A DNA stretch of 64,000 nucleotides, from contig NZ_SRXX01000015.1 in NCBI RefSeq assembly GCF_004804315.1, positions 1 through 64,000 on the forward strand, written 5' to 3'. The notes beneath the pieces are model-generated. The model searched no databases, was not told the DNA's origin, and saw nothing but the letters and a program-made list of their open reading frames with translations. Both the position numbers and the translations under genes were made by a program. Positions within the stretch are counted from its first letter, which is position 1. Every line of letters starts with the position of its first letter. The DNA is from Flagellimonas onchidii (lineage in GTDB: Bacteria; Bacteroidota; Bacteroidia; Flavobacteriales; Flavobacteriaceae). Below are positions 1-7,455 of this stretch, in pieces.

Positions 1-408
1 CGTATCGCAGTGCACCAGAGGGACAGGAAACGCTACGGCTATACCACCGACCCTGCCCATATGCCCAGCACCCATCGCTATGTGGCGGATTGGAACCCGG
101 AGAAGTTCCTAGGGTGGGCAGGTGGCATCGGGGGTCATTGCAGGACCTTCATCAGTCTCTTGCTGGCCAAGGCCCGCCACCCCGAACAGGCATACAGGTC
201 ATGCGCCGGGGTGCTGTCACTTAGCAAGAAGGTGGGGAACAAGCGTTTGGACAATGCCTGCAAAAGGGCCATGGACTACGAGAGGATAAGCTACAAGAGC
301 GTAAAGTCCATATTGGAGAAACGCCTGGACCTCATAGAGGAGGATGCCCATGAGGAATCCACCCTGCCAGAGCACCAGAACATCAGGGGAAAGGAATATT
401 ATAAATAG
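1..408 (+). CDS. istA: IstA transposase, C-terminal part (partial)
   Basis: This is the last 135 or so residues of an IS21 transposase; the frame stays open to the left edge, so the start is outside. Family hallmarks are an RDR..YGYTT stretch followed by HMP..HR, then a DW.PE.FL.WA segment and a helical tail containing HPEQAYRSC and LSLSKKVGN. IstA carries the DDE integrase activity that cuts and joins the element ends, but its catalytic residues lie upstream of what is visible. It is followed by istB after 20-30 bases, the usual istAB order. The identification is firm; whether the full gene is intact cannot be judged. Confidence 0.9.
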   Translation, partial: RIAVHQRDRKRYGYTTDPAHMPSTHRYVADWNPEKFLGWAGGIGGHCRTFISLLLAKARHPEQAYRSCAGVLSLSKKVGNKRLDNACKRAMDYERISYKSVKSILEKRLDLIEEDAHEESTLPEHQNIRGKEYYK

Positions 409-428
409 ACAATGAACATTAACACAAA

Positions 429-1142
429 TTGGAACAAATGAAACAGTTGAGGCTCCATGGGATGCACAGGGCCTTTTCAACGACCATGGAGACCAACAGC
501 ATCGCCTACACCAACGACGAGCTGGTGGCCTACCTGACACAGGCCGAATGGGACGACAAGCACAACAGGAAGATAGAGCGCCTTATCAAGGCCGCCAGGT
601 TCCGCTACACGGCATCGGTCGAGGAGATCATCTTCGACCCCTCCCGTGCAATCGACAAGAACCAGTTCATGCGCTTTATTACCTGTGAGTTCATCCAGAA
701 CAGGGAGAACATCCTGATCACGGGCAGCACGGGGGTCGGCAAGAGCTTCATAGCGTCGGCGCTCGGCTACCAGGCCTGCTCCAAGGGGTACAAGGTCAAG
801 TACTACAATATTCAGAAGCTGTTCTCCAAACTGAAGATGGCCAAGGCCGATGGCTCCTACCTGAAGGAAATCGACCGTATAGAGAAGCAGGACCTGTTGA
901 TACTGGACGACTTCGGCCTACAGGAACTCGACAACAACAAACGACAGGCTCTTATGGAGATGATGGAGGACAGGCACGGGAACAAGTCCACCATAATAGC
1001 CTCACAGATACCGGTGATGCAGTGGCACCAGGTCATAGGGGAACAGACCATTGCCGACGCCATTTTGGACCGTATCGTCCACTCGGCACGCAGAATCGAG
1101 CTCAAAGGGGAATCGATGAGGAAAAAAAGAAAGAAAAATTAA
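429..1142 (+). CDS. istB: IstB helper ATPase of IS21 (start region disturbed)
   Basis: This AAA+ ATPase assists IstA in target choice and strand transfer. It has a Walker A motif (GSTGVGKS, about residues 99-106), a Walker B segment (LLILDDFG), the sensor region (TIIASQIP) and a C-terminal RIVHSARRIELKG. Length of about 235 aa is normal. No good ATG opens the frame at the expected place: 429 is TTG, and the first in-frame ATG is 438. An ATG at 412 encodes a plausible IstB N-terminus (MNINTN) but is one base out of frame with the rest. A one-base loss near 428-431 would explain this. Translation may still begin at 438, giving an almost full-length protein. Confidence 0.85.
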   Translation: MEQMKQLRLHGMHRAFSTTMETNSIAYTNDELVAYLTQAEWDDKHNRKIERLIKAARFRYTASVEEIIFDPSRAIDKNQFMRFITCEFIQNRENILITGSTGVGKSFIASALGYQACSKGYKVKYYNIQKLFSKLKMAKADGSYLKEIDRIEKQDLLILDDFGLQELDNNKRQALMEMMEDRHGNKSTIIASQIPVMQWHQVIGEQTIADAILDRIVHSARRIELKGESMRKKRKKN

Positions 1143-1231
1143 ATGATGAAAACGCCAAATTTTAATACTTTGTGACACTCTCTTAGGATACGTTCCTGAA
1201 CATGGTTTGCTATGCTCACTTTAAACAGGAA

Positions 1232-1639
1232 TCACTGGTTCACTTTCACAGGAATATGCAGTATGGTAAGGGCAATGGCGTCGTCGGGGGCATCAATTTC
1301 AAAAACCAGTCTTATGACTTGGGCGTCGGGGTCGATCATTAAATAACCGAAGCTTACGGGAAACTGCAACTGCATCATCTCACCTTGGTAGAGGAGCGAG
1401 CTACAGGGGATGATAAACCGGAACGAAAATTTAAACAGCAGATTATCCACCACCGTTATTTTGCCCAAGACCGGGCTGGCCAGTTTTTTCACCACCAACC
1501 TACGATCTGGTCGTAGTATTTGTCTGTGCGGCACCCCATTGCGAAAGCTCATGATCTTTTGCGTAGAAAAGTGCAGCTCCATGGTCTTGTGCGTGCTTTG
1601 GTCTAAAAAGGCAATGATTTCCCCTAAAATATTGGACAT
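1232..1639 (-). CDS. Hypothetical protein, 3' end probably replaced by IS sequence
   Basis: This 135-aa reading frame has the start codon at 1639 and I do not recognise a family. The sequence is mostly hydrophilic with short beta-type stretches and no signal peptide or membrane segment. Its last eight codons (HIPVKVNQ plus stop) fall inside the IS21 terminal repeats, so the native 3' end has most likely been cut off by the insertion. It is transcribed toward the IS. It could be a small regulatory or structural protein, but no function can be assigned. It may be a pseudogene. Confidence 0.45.
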   Translation of the reverse strand: MSNILGEIIAFLDQSTHKTMELHFSTQKIMSFRNGVPHRQILRPDRRLVVKKLASPVLGKITVVDNLLFKFSFRFIIPCSSLLYQGEMMQLQFPVSFGYLMIDPDAQVIRLVFEIDAPDDAIALTILHIPVKVNQ

Positions 1640-1745
1640 GGTTAAAGTTTTCGACGTTGAAATTCAATGGAGAGGTTAATCAAATATATAGAAAAACAAC
1701 CGAACGGTTATTACACGAATTGTTTTTAGACCTGAAATTGCCGTT

Positions 1746-1994
1746 ATGGAAATTGAGAGCAAGGAGCAACTACTTCAAAACTTGGCAAAAAGAGTTAAGG
1801 AATTGCGAGAGATCAATGATGTTACCCAAGAAGAAGCTCTTAACGACACTGGAATATTGTTCTCTCGAATTGAGCAAGGCAAACGAGATGTTCAGCTCTC
1901 AACAATCATGAAACTTTGCCTTTATTTTGAAATTTCCCTTAGCGATTTTTTTGATGGAACCTTCGATTTCCAAAAACCAAATTGGCCGAATTGA
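1746..1994 (+). CDS. XRE-family HTH transcriptional regulator
   Basis: This 82-aa protein is an almost bare helix-turn-helix domain: LAKRVKELRE (helix 1), VTQEEALNDTG (helices 2-3), a typical FSRIEQGKRDVQLSTIMKLC segment, and the closing ISLSDFF. Such proteins bind DNA as dimers and often act as repressors. The last residues (GTFDFQKPNWPN) overlap, in another frame, a fragment of a second XRE gene that starts near 1954, so the natural C-terminus may have been altered by a deletion. It is the first of three tandem XRE sequences. The target is unknown. Confidence 0.65.
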   Translation: MEIESKEQLLQNLAKRVKELREINDVTQEEALNDTGILFSRIEQGKRDVQLSTIMKLCLYFEISLSDFFDGTFDFQKPNWPN

Positions 1995-2088
1995 AAGAGC
2001 TGAAAACAACACTAGCCTAGTCACACTAAACCGAATTGCCACAGCATTGGGCCTAGAACTTAAAGACTTGTTTATATTCAATGAATAG
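1954..2088 (+). pseudogene. Remnant of a second XRE regulator (3' part only)
   Basis: The frame from the ATG at 1954 encodes 44 aa that align with the C-terminal half of the intact neighbour at 2113: SKNQIGRIER, then TLNRIATALGLELKDLF against NLNLIAKALNMELKDLF. The first half of the HTH domain is missing, and its place is taken by the end of the XRE gene at 1746, which overlaps in another frame. The simplest reading is a deletion between tandem XRE paralogues that removed the 5' half of the middle copy. A single-domain half HTH should not fold or bind DNA, hence the pseudogene call. Confidence 0.6.
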
Positions 2089-2112
2089 CTAACCGATTTG
2101 TCAGGCTAGATT

Positions 2113-2346
2113 ATGCGAAGAAAATACAGGGAAGAAGATTTACAGTTTTTAAAAAAGTTTGGTGAGCATCTTCTCGAGTTACGCGAAAAGGCCGGACTTT
2201 CCCAAGCCGCATTGGAAACCGATGCCAAAATGTCCAAAAACCAAATTGGAAGAATTGAACGTGGTGAGATCAGCACTTCGATTACAAACCTAAACCTCAT
2301 TGCAAAGGCCTTGAACATGGAACTTAAAGACTTGTTCGATTTTTGA
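2113..2346 (+). CDS. XRE-family HTH transcriptional regulator
   Basis: This complete 77-aa single-domain regulator has LKKFGEHLLELREKAGLSQAAL (helices 1-2), AKMSKNQIGRIERGE (recognition helix and the conserved RIERGE turn) and TNLNLIAKALNMELKDLFDF closing the five-helix fold. It follows the XRE remnant by 24 bases and is clearly its paralogue. It has no partner domain, so it probably acts as a dimeric repressor of nearby or its own genes. The PAS kinase begins 188 bases downstream; a regulatory link is possible but not shown. Confidence 0.75.
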   Translation: MRRKYREEDLQFLKKFGEHLLELREKAGLSQAALETDAKMSKNQIGRIERGEISTSITNLNLIAKALNMELKDLFDF

Positions 2347-2534
2347 TCACAACCTTTTTTACATAACAGGTACCCCAAAACTTTTCAAAATCTAAAAACC
2401 GAGCTCATCCATAAGTAACTTTAAATAAGTGGCTTCCGTATTGATCTAAATTGCTTGTTGTAGTAATGGTCTTGTTTTTGGTTTGGTATTGGAATAATAT
2501 TAAGAAAATTCCTACGTTAAAGTTATGATAGATC

Positions 2535-4346
2535 ATGCCGACCATGAAAACAAGCCCTTCTGTGCCTTTTGAATTAAAGCAACTTCCACTTCCCATTGCA
2601 ATTATCGACAACAATCTGGAAATAAAGGAATGCTCTGATTTTTTCTATACGTTTTTTGGATTGCTCAAATCTGGAAAACAACCAATTTCTCTTAAAGACT
2701 TGATGGGCGAAATTTCAAAACCCCTTTCAAAAATTGGAAAAAAACCTATTAAAGAGTTTTTTACCCGTATTACAAACAAAGGAGAGGTTAAGTGGTACAA
2801 GTTGATATTATATCCATCAAACACCAAAACACTTTTTTACGCTCACTTTGATGAGGTGACCAAGAAAAAAATGGCACTGGATTTTTCTTTACAGGCCGAG
2901 CGTATTGCAAGGATCGGCAGTTGGGAAGTTGATTTGATCAACCATAAGATTTTTTGGTCGGAGATGACCAGGCAAATCCATGAAGTGCCCAAAAACTATG
3001 TCCCCGATTTAGAAAAGGGAATTAATTTTTATAAGGAAGGAGAAAATAGAGACCGTATTATTAAAGTGGTTTCAGAAGCTATTGAAAAAGGAACTTCTTA
3101 CGATGTGGAACTAATCATAGTAACGGCAAAAGGCAATGAAAAATGGGTGCGGGCCATAGGCAATGCAGAAATGGTCAATGGGAAAGCTTCGAAAATTTTT
3201 GGGGTGTTCCAAGATATAGATAAGACAAAAAGGGAAAGCATAAAATACAAAGAGCTTACAGACAGGATGCGTATGGCTGTCGAAAGCTCCAACATCGGTA
3301 TTTGGGATTATGACATTGTCAACAACAACCTTGTTTGGGACGACAATATGTACTCGCTTTATCAGGTTAAAAAGGAAGACTTTACTGGTGTTGTACAAGC
3401 TTGGGAAAGCACTGTTCATCCCGATGATAAGGAACGTAGTTTAAAAGCAGTTGAGGATGCCATTGTCGGAAAAAAAGAATTCAATACAGAGTTCAGAATC
3501 AAAACTTCTGATGGATCTATACGCTACATCCATGGTCGTGGTAAGGTGTTTAGGGATGACAATGACAACCCTATTCGCATGATTGGGGCCAATACAGATG
3601 TTTCAAGAATCAAAAAGGTAGATAACCGTCTTAGAATACTTTTAAATACCACGGAAAAACAGAACAAGAGCCTGTTGAACTTTGCGCATATTGTATCCCA
3701 TAATTTAAGGTCACACTCGAGCAACCTTTCCATGCTTACCGGAATGCTTTTGGACAACACTTCTCCTGATAAGCAACAACGTTTTCTGGAGATGATCCGC
3801 ATTTCTTCTGAAAGATTGGATGAAACCATAGTTCAGTTGAACGAGGTAATCAAAATTCAGACGGACGACCATAAAAACTTTCAATGGGTAAAAGTAAAAT
3901 CCATATTGGAGAACAACCTTGAAGGTATAAATGCACTTGTGGAAGAAGTGATGCCCAAAATACAGTTGGAAATGCCTGACACCTTGAAGGTCTATGCGAT
4001 AAAACCATATCTATCAAGCATATTTCTGAACCTTCTTACCAACAGCATAAAATATAGAGATCCAAAGCGCAAACTACGGTTGAAGATAACTGCAAGCCAT
4101 GAGCAGGATGAAACCATAATTACGTTCAAGGACAATGGAAGGGGAATTGATCTTAAAAGACATGGGGAAAAACTATTTGGAATGTACAAAACGTTCCACG
4201 GAAACAAAGATGCCAAAGGAGTTGGCCTTTTTATTTCAAAAAATCAAATGGATTCCATGGGTGCGGTCATAAACGTAGAGAGCAAGGTTGACAAGGGAAC
4301 AACATTCAGTTTGCATTTTAACAATAAAGTATCCAATGAAGGCTAG
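2535..4346 (+). CDS. Soluble multi-PAS sensor histidine kinase
   Basis: This 603-aa kinase has no membrane segments, so it probably senses a cytoplasmic signal. A degenerate PAS region covers about residues 10-110. Two clearer PAS_3-type domains follow (about 125-235, with GSWEVDL, and 245-365, with GIWDYDI and VHPDDKE). The H-box is IVSHNLRSH with the phospho-acceptor at His389. The ATPase domain has an N-box (LLTNSIKYRDP), a G1 box (DNGRGID), an F-box (FGMYKTFH) and a G2 box (KGVGLFISK). The gene overlaps the following response regulator by 11 bases, so the pair is co-translated. ATG 2535 is used; a second ATG three codons on is equally possible. Confidence 0.85.
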   Translation: MPTMKTSPSVPFELKQLPLPIAIIDNNLEIKECSDFFYTFFGLLKSGKQPISLKDLMGEISKPLSKIGKKPIKEFFTRITNKGEVKWYKLILYPSNTKTLFYAHFDEVTKKKMALDFSLQAERIARIGSWEVDLINHKIFWSEMTRQIHEVPKNYVPDLEKGINFYKEGENRDRIIKVVSEAIEKGTSYDVELIIVTAKGNEKWVRAIGNAEMVNGKASKIFGVFQDIDKTKRESIKYKELTDRMRMAVESSNIGIWDYDIVNNNLVWDDNMYSLYQVKKEDFTGVVQAWESTVHPDDKERSLKAVEDAIVGKKEFNTEFRIKTSDGSIRYIHGRGKVFRDDNDNPIRMIGANTDVSRIKKVDNRLRILLNTTEKQNKSLLNFAHIVSHNLRSHSSNLSMLTGMLLDNTSPDKQQRFLEMIRISSERLDETIVQLNEVIKIQTDDHKNFQWVKVKSILENNLEGINALVEEVMPKIQLEMPDTLKVYAIKPYLSSIFLNLLTNSIKYRDPKRKLRLKITASHEQDETIITFKDNGRGIDLKRHGEKLFGMYKTFHGNKDAKGVGLFISKNQMDSMGAVINVESKVDKGTTFSLHFNNKVSNEG

Positions 4347-4746
4347 GAAAATATTTTTGGTAGATGACGATTTTATATTTCGGGAGGCCGCAGAGATTTT
4401 GATCAAAGCTTCAGGGCTTTCTGAAAACATACACCATTTTGAGAATGGGCTACAGGCGTATGAAGCCCTTGTTTCATTGTGTGAGGCTCCAAATGAGTTG
4501 CCGGACATTCTGCTATTGGACATAAATATGCCCGTTATGAATGGCTGGGAACTGTTAGAAGAATTGCAAGAAGCTGACCAAATCATAAGAAATCAAGTCC
4601 AAATACACATACTTACCTCCTCCATTGCTCCTGGGGATTTAAATTTATCCAAAGAATATGCCTTCATAAATGGATATGTGACCAAGCCGCTTACCAAGGC
4701 AGATCTAAAAAAGATGGAATTGGGCCTTCTACAACAAAACGTGTAG
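4336..4746 (+). CDS. Single-domain response regulator
   Basis: This 136-aa receiver domain has no output domain. It carries the acidic cluster VDDD (residues 9-12), the phospho-accepting Asp62 in DILLLDINMP, the switch residues ILTSS and the conserved Lys in YVTKP. The ATG at 4336 is preferred because it overlaps the kinase stop (11 bases) and starts directly before the first beta strand; an upstream in-frame codon would add a non-family N-terminus. It is the cognate partner of the PAS kinase and probably works through protein-protein contact or a phosphorelay. It ends one base before the convergent TauE gene. Confidence 0.85.
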   Translation: MKARKIFLVDDDFIFREAAEILIKASGLSENIHHFENGLQAYEALVSLCEAPNELPDILLLDINMPVMNGWELLEELQEADQIIRNQVQIHILTSSIAPGDLNLSKEYAFINGYVTKPLTKADLKKMELGLLQQNV

Positions 4747-4747
4747 T

Positions 4748-5503
4748 CTATTTAAAAAGCATGGCCACGGCGCCAATAGCGGTAACAACAAGGATAAATT
4801 TCTTATAGTTGCGTTCGTTGATTTTTTTTAAGATAAAGACGCCAGTTGACAGCCCTAAGATTACTGCAGGAAGAAGCTTTAAGTCAATAAGCAAAGTTTC
4901 TGTGGAAATGGTTTTCCAAACAAAAATGTGAAAAGGAAGTTTGAGCGCATTGGTAATAAGAAACAACCAAGCGGCGGTGCCCACAAATTCATTTTTTGGG
5001 AGACGCATGGCCAAAAAGAATATGTTGGTAAAAGCACCGGCCAAATTGCCAATCATGGTGCAAACCCCAGCAACAATACCAATTGAACCTGCGAAGGCCC
5101 AATGTGTTGGAACATGATTCGATTTTTTCCTATCCCACCAAATTAAGGTGACCAAGCTTATAAAAATGACCACCACCATACCCCATTTAAACTCTTGTTC
5201 CGGCAAATCTTTACCAACAATTACACCTACCAGAATGCCAAAAACCATCCAAGGCAAGAACTTGAGAATATATTTCCATTGCGTATGGCGATTGTAATAG
5301 ACAACAGCAACTATATCACCGACTAGTAATAGGGGCATAATGAGACCCGTGGATTCTTTGGCACCAAAGGCCAATGCCAGTAAGGTCACGTTAAAGGTAG
5401 CGAGGCCCTTTAGCCCTGCCTTGGAGGTTCCCATCAAAAAAGCGGCCGTTGCTGCCATCAACCACGCAACAAATGACGGTTCAGAAGTTATATGTATAAC
5501 CAA
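4748..5503 (-). CDS. TauE/SafE (TSUP) family membrane permease
   Basis: This 251-aa integral membrane protein has about eight hydrophobic segments and the two-fold TSUP architecture: an N-terminal half with FLMGTSKAGLKGL and a C-terminal half with MIGNLAGAFTNIFFLAMRLPKNEFVGT. The family transports sulfur-containing anions such as sulfite, sulfoacetate or thiosulfate, but substrates vary and none can be named here. It is tail-to-tail with the response regulator, with one base between the stops, and head-to-head with the first symporter gene, so it is probably its own transcription unit. Confidence 0.8.
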   Translation of the reverse strand: MVIHITSEPSFVAWLMAATAAFLMGTSKAGLKGLATFNVTLLALAFGAKESTGLIMPLLLVGDIVAVVYYNRHTQWKYILKFLPWMVFGILVGVIVGKDLPEQEFKWGMVVVIFISLVTLIWWDRKKSNHVPTHWAFAGSIGIVAGVCTMIGNLAGAFTNIFFLAMRLPKNEFVGTAAWLFLITNALKLPFHIFVWKTISTETLLIDLKLLPAVILGLSTGVFILKKINERNYKKFILVVTAIGAVAMLFK

Positions 5504-5527
5504 AGCAGGTGTTTAGCGAACAAAACA

Positions 5528-5535
5528 CAAAGTTA
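5528..5535 (-). promoter_or_regulatory. Candidate Bacteroidetes -7 element for the TauE gene
   Basis: The minus strand reads TAACTTTG here, a perfect match to the TAnnTTTG -7 consensus of Bacteroidetes, 25 bases ahead of the TauE-family start codon. No TTG -33 element is seen at the usual spacing, so support is partial. Confidence 0.4.
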
Positions 5536-5580
5536 TTTTAAAAAAACTTTACCTTTAGTGACTTACCAATTAAATAACCA

Positions 5581-7392
5581 ATGGATATACAAACTTTAGA
5601 TTATTTTATAATCTTTGGATTCTTCGCGATTGTACTCTTCATCGGAGTATATGTTTCTAAAAAGTCAGGAAAAAGCTCATCAGAATACTTCTTATCAGGT
5701 CGAACCATGCCTTGGTGGCTGTTGGGTCTTTCCATGGTTGCTACTACTTTTTCAACCGATACTCCCAACCTTGTTACCGACTTGGTTCGTTCTAATGGGG
5801 TTTCAGGAAACTGGGGGTGGTGGTGCTTTTTGGTCACAGGTATGCTTACCGTGTTTGTATATGCAAAGCTGTGGAGAAAATCCAATGTAAAAACTGATCT
5901 TGAGTTTTATGAACTGCGATATGGTGGAAAGGCCGCGAGCTTTTTGCGCAAGTTCAGAGCGGTTTATCTCGGGGTTATCTTTAATGTGATTACCATGTCG
6001 GCTGTTACACTGGCGGCTATAAAGATTGGCGGGGTAATGCTCGGTCTTGAACCTTGGGTGACGGTTGTTGCAGCTGGTTTGATAACTGTAGTATTTAGTG
6101 CTCTTGGAGGTTTCAAGGGCGTAGTCTATAGCGACTTTTTATTGTTCTTTGTGGCAATGGCAGGGGCAATAGGCGCTGCATACTACTTGGTCAATCTTCC
6201 AGAAGTTGGAGGAATTCAAGCCATTATAGAGAATGAAAATGTAAAGGACAAGCTCAGTATTGTCCCAGATTGGAGTGATACAAAGGCAGTAATTACTCTC
6301 TTGATTATACCACTTGCGGTACAATGGTGGAGCTCTTGGTATCCTGGAGGTGAACCAGGCGGTGGTGGATATATCGCACAGCGAATGTTAGCGGCAAAGA
6401 ATGAGAACCATGCCATCGGCGCTACTTTCTTTTTCAACATTATGCACTACGCTTTGCGTCCATGGCCATGGATTTTGGTGGCCTTGGCCTCCTTAGTGGT
6501 TTATCCTGATATTGCCAGTATTCATGAAGCTTTCCCGAATGTAGCAGAAGACAAGTTGGGTCATGATTTGGCCTATTCTGCGATGTTGACAAAATTGCCA
6601 AGTGGATTATTGGGTGTCGTTTTAGCTTCTTTAGTTGCGGCTTACATGAGTACAATTTCAACCCAATTAAACTGGGGGTCGTCATATATAGTTTTTGATT
6701 TTTACAAGCAGCAGATCAATCCAGATGCGACAGAAAAGCAGATGGTGGCCGTAGGTAGGATTTCTACAGCAGTATTGATGGTGTTGAGTGCATTTTTGGC
6801 ATTAGCTATGCAAAACGCTATGGGAATCTTCAATTTGTTATTGTCATTTGGTGCGGGAACGGGTCTTATCTTCATACTAAGATGGTTCTGGTGGAGAATC
6901 AACGCGTGGTCGGAGATTACCGCTATGTTCTCCTCGGGAATTTTGGCCATTGCTTTGGAAACAACTTCCTTGAGAGAGGTTCTTTTCGGAACTGAAAATG
7001 GACTATTACCTGATTGGGGTGAATTGCCATTTATTATGATAGTGACTTCCGTAATCTGGCTGACAGCAACCTTTGTCACGCAGCCAGAAACCAAAGATGT
7101 ACTTAGAAGCTTTTACAAAAAAATACAACCAGGCGGTCCTGGATGGGCCAAGGTGGTGGACGAAGCACAATCTGACAATGTTGACATTGTTGACCCAAGA
7201 GAAAAATGGAGCGTTCCTTCTGGTATTTTGGCCATGTTGTTAGGTGTGGTATTGATTTATTCCACCATGTTCGCTACAGGATATTGGATTTATGGAGAAA
7301 CCAACTTGGCAATGATTTTGACTGCGGTCGCCCTTGTTTCTGGAGGCTTCCTGATAAGAGTATGGAATAAGATAAAAGACACGATTTTATAA
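5581..7392 (+). CDS. Sodium:solute symporter (SSS family), copy 1
   Basis: This 603-aa transporter of the SGLT/SSS type has about 14 hydrophobic segments. The N-terminus (DYFIIFGFFAIVLFIGVYVSKK), SEYFLSGRTMPWWLLG and the following TTFSTDTPN are typical of the TM1-TM2 region that helps form the sodium and substrate sites. Members use the sodium gradient to import sugars, amino acids or sialic acids. The substrate here is not determinable, but the linked NagX-like acetyltransferase hints at a sugar or amino sugar. It is followed after 63 bases by a close paralogue, indicating tandem duplication. A TACCTTTA element at 5550-5557 could be its -7 box. Confidence 0.85.
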   Translation: MDIQTLDYFIIFGFFAIVLFIGVYVSKKSGKSSSEYFLSGRTMPWWLLGLSMVATTFSTDTPNLVTDLVRSNGVSGNWGWWCFLVTGMLTVFVYAKLWRKSNVKTDLEFYELRYGGKAASFLRKFRAVYLGVIFNVITMSAVTLAAIKIGGVMLGLEPWVTVVAAGLITVVFSALGGFKGVVYSDFLLFFVAMAGAIGAAYYLVNLPEVGGIQAIIENENVKDKLSIVPDWSDTKAVITLLIIPLAVQWWSSWYPGGEPGGGGYIAQRMLAAKNENHAIGATFFFNIMHYALRPWPWILVALASLVVYPDIASIHEAFPNVAEDKLGHDLAYSAMLTKLPSGLLGVVLASLVAAYMSTISTQLNWGSSYIVFDFYKQQINPDATEKQMVAVGRISTAVLMVLSAFLALAMQNAMGIFNLLLSFGAGTGLIFILRWFWWRINAWSEITAMFSSGILAIALETTSLREVLFGTENGLLPDWGELPFIMIVTSVIWLTATFVTQPETKDVLRSFYKKIQPGGPGWAKVVDEAQSDNVDIVDPREKWSVPSGILAMLLGVVLIYSTMFATGYWIYGETNLAMILTAVALVSGGFLIRVWNKIKDTIL

Positions 7393-7455
7393 AGCAATTT
7401 GAAAAACCAGATATTCTATCTAAGCTTTTAGGAGCTTCTAATTATCAACAGTCGA

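Larger units (their letters stand above)
1..1260 (+). mobile_element. IS21-family insertion sequence, right part
   Basis: The window opens inside an IS21-type element: the 3' part of istA, then istB, then about 118 bases of terminal sequence. Two copies of a TCACTTT..ACAGGAAT motif (1216-1232 and 1240-1254) look like the multiple terminal repeats typical of IS21 ends. The right tip is placed near 1260 because the bases there end in CA, as expected for this family. The element is visibly GC-richer than the flanking DNA, which suggests acquisition from another lineage. The left end lies outside the window, so target duplication cannot be tested. The exact tip is an inference. Confidence 0.8.

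Noticed and set aside
1657-1911. An 84-aa rightward frame overlapping the first XRE gene
   Set aside because: The XRE frame at 1746 has clear domain homology, and this frame is its shifted shadow with no recognisable features.
4288-4335. An N-terminal extension of the response regulator
   Set aside because: It lies within the kinase 3' end, lacks family similarity, and the ATG at 4336 begins directly before the receiver domain.
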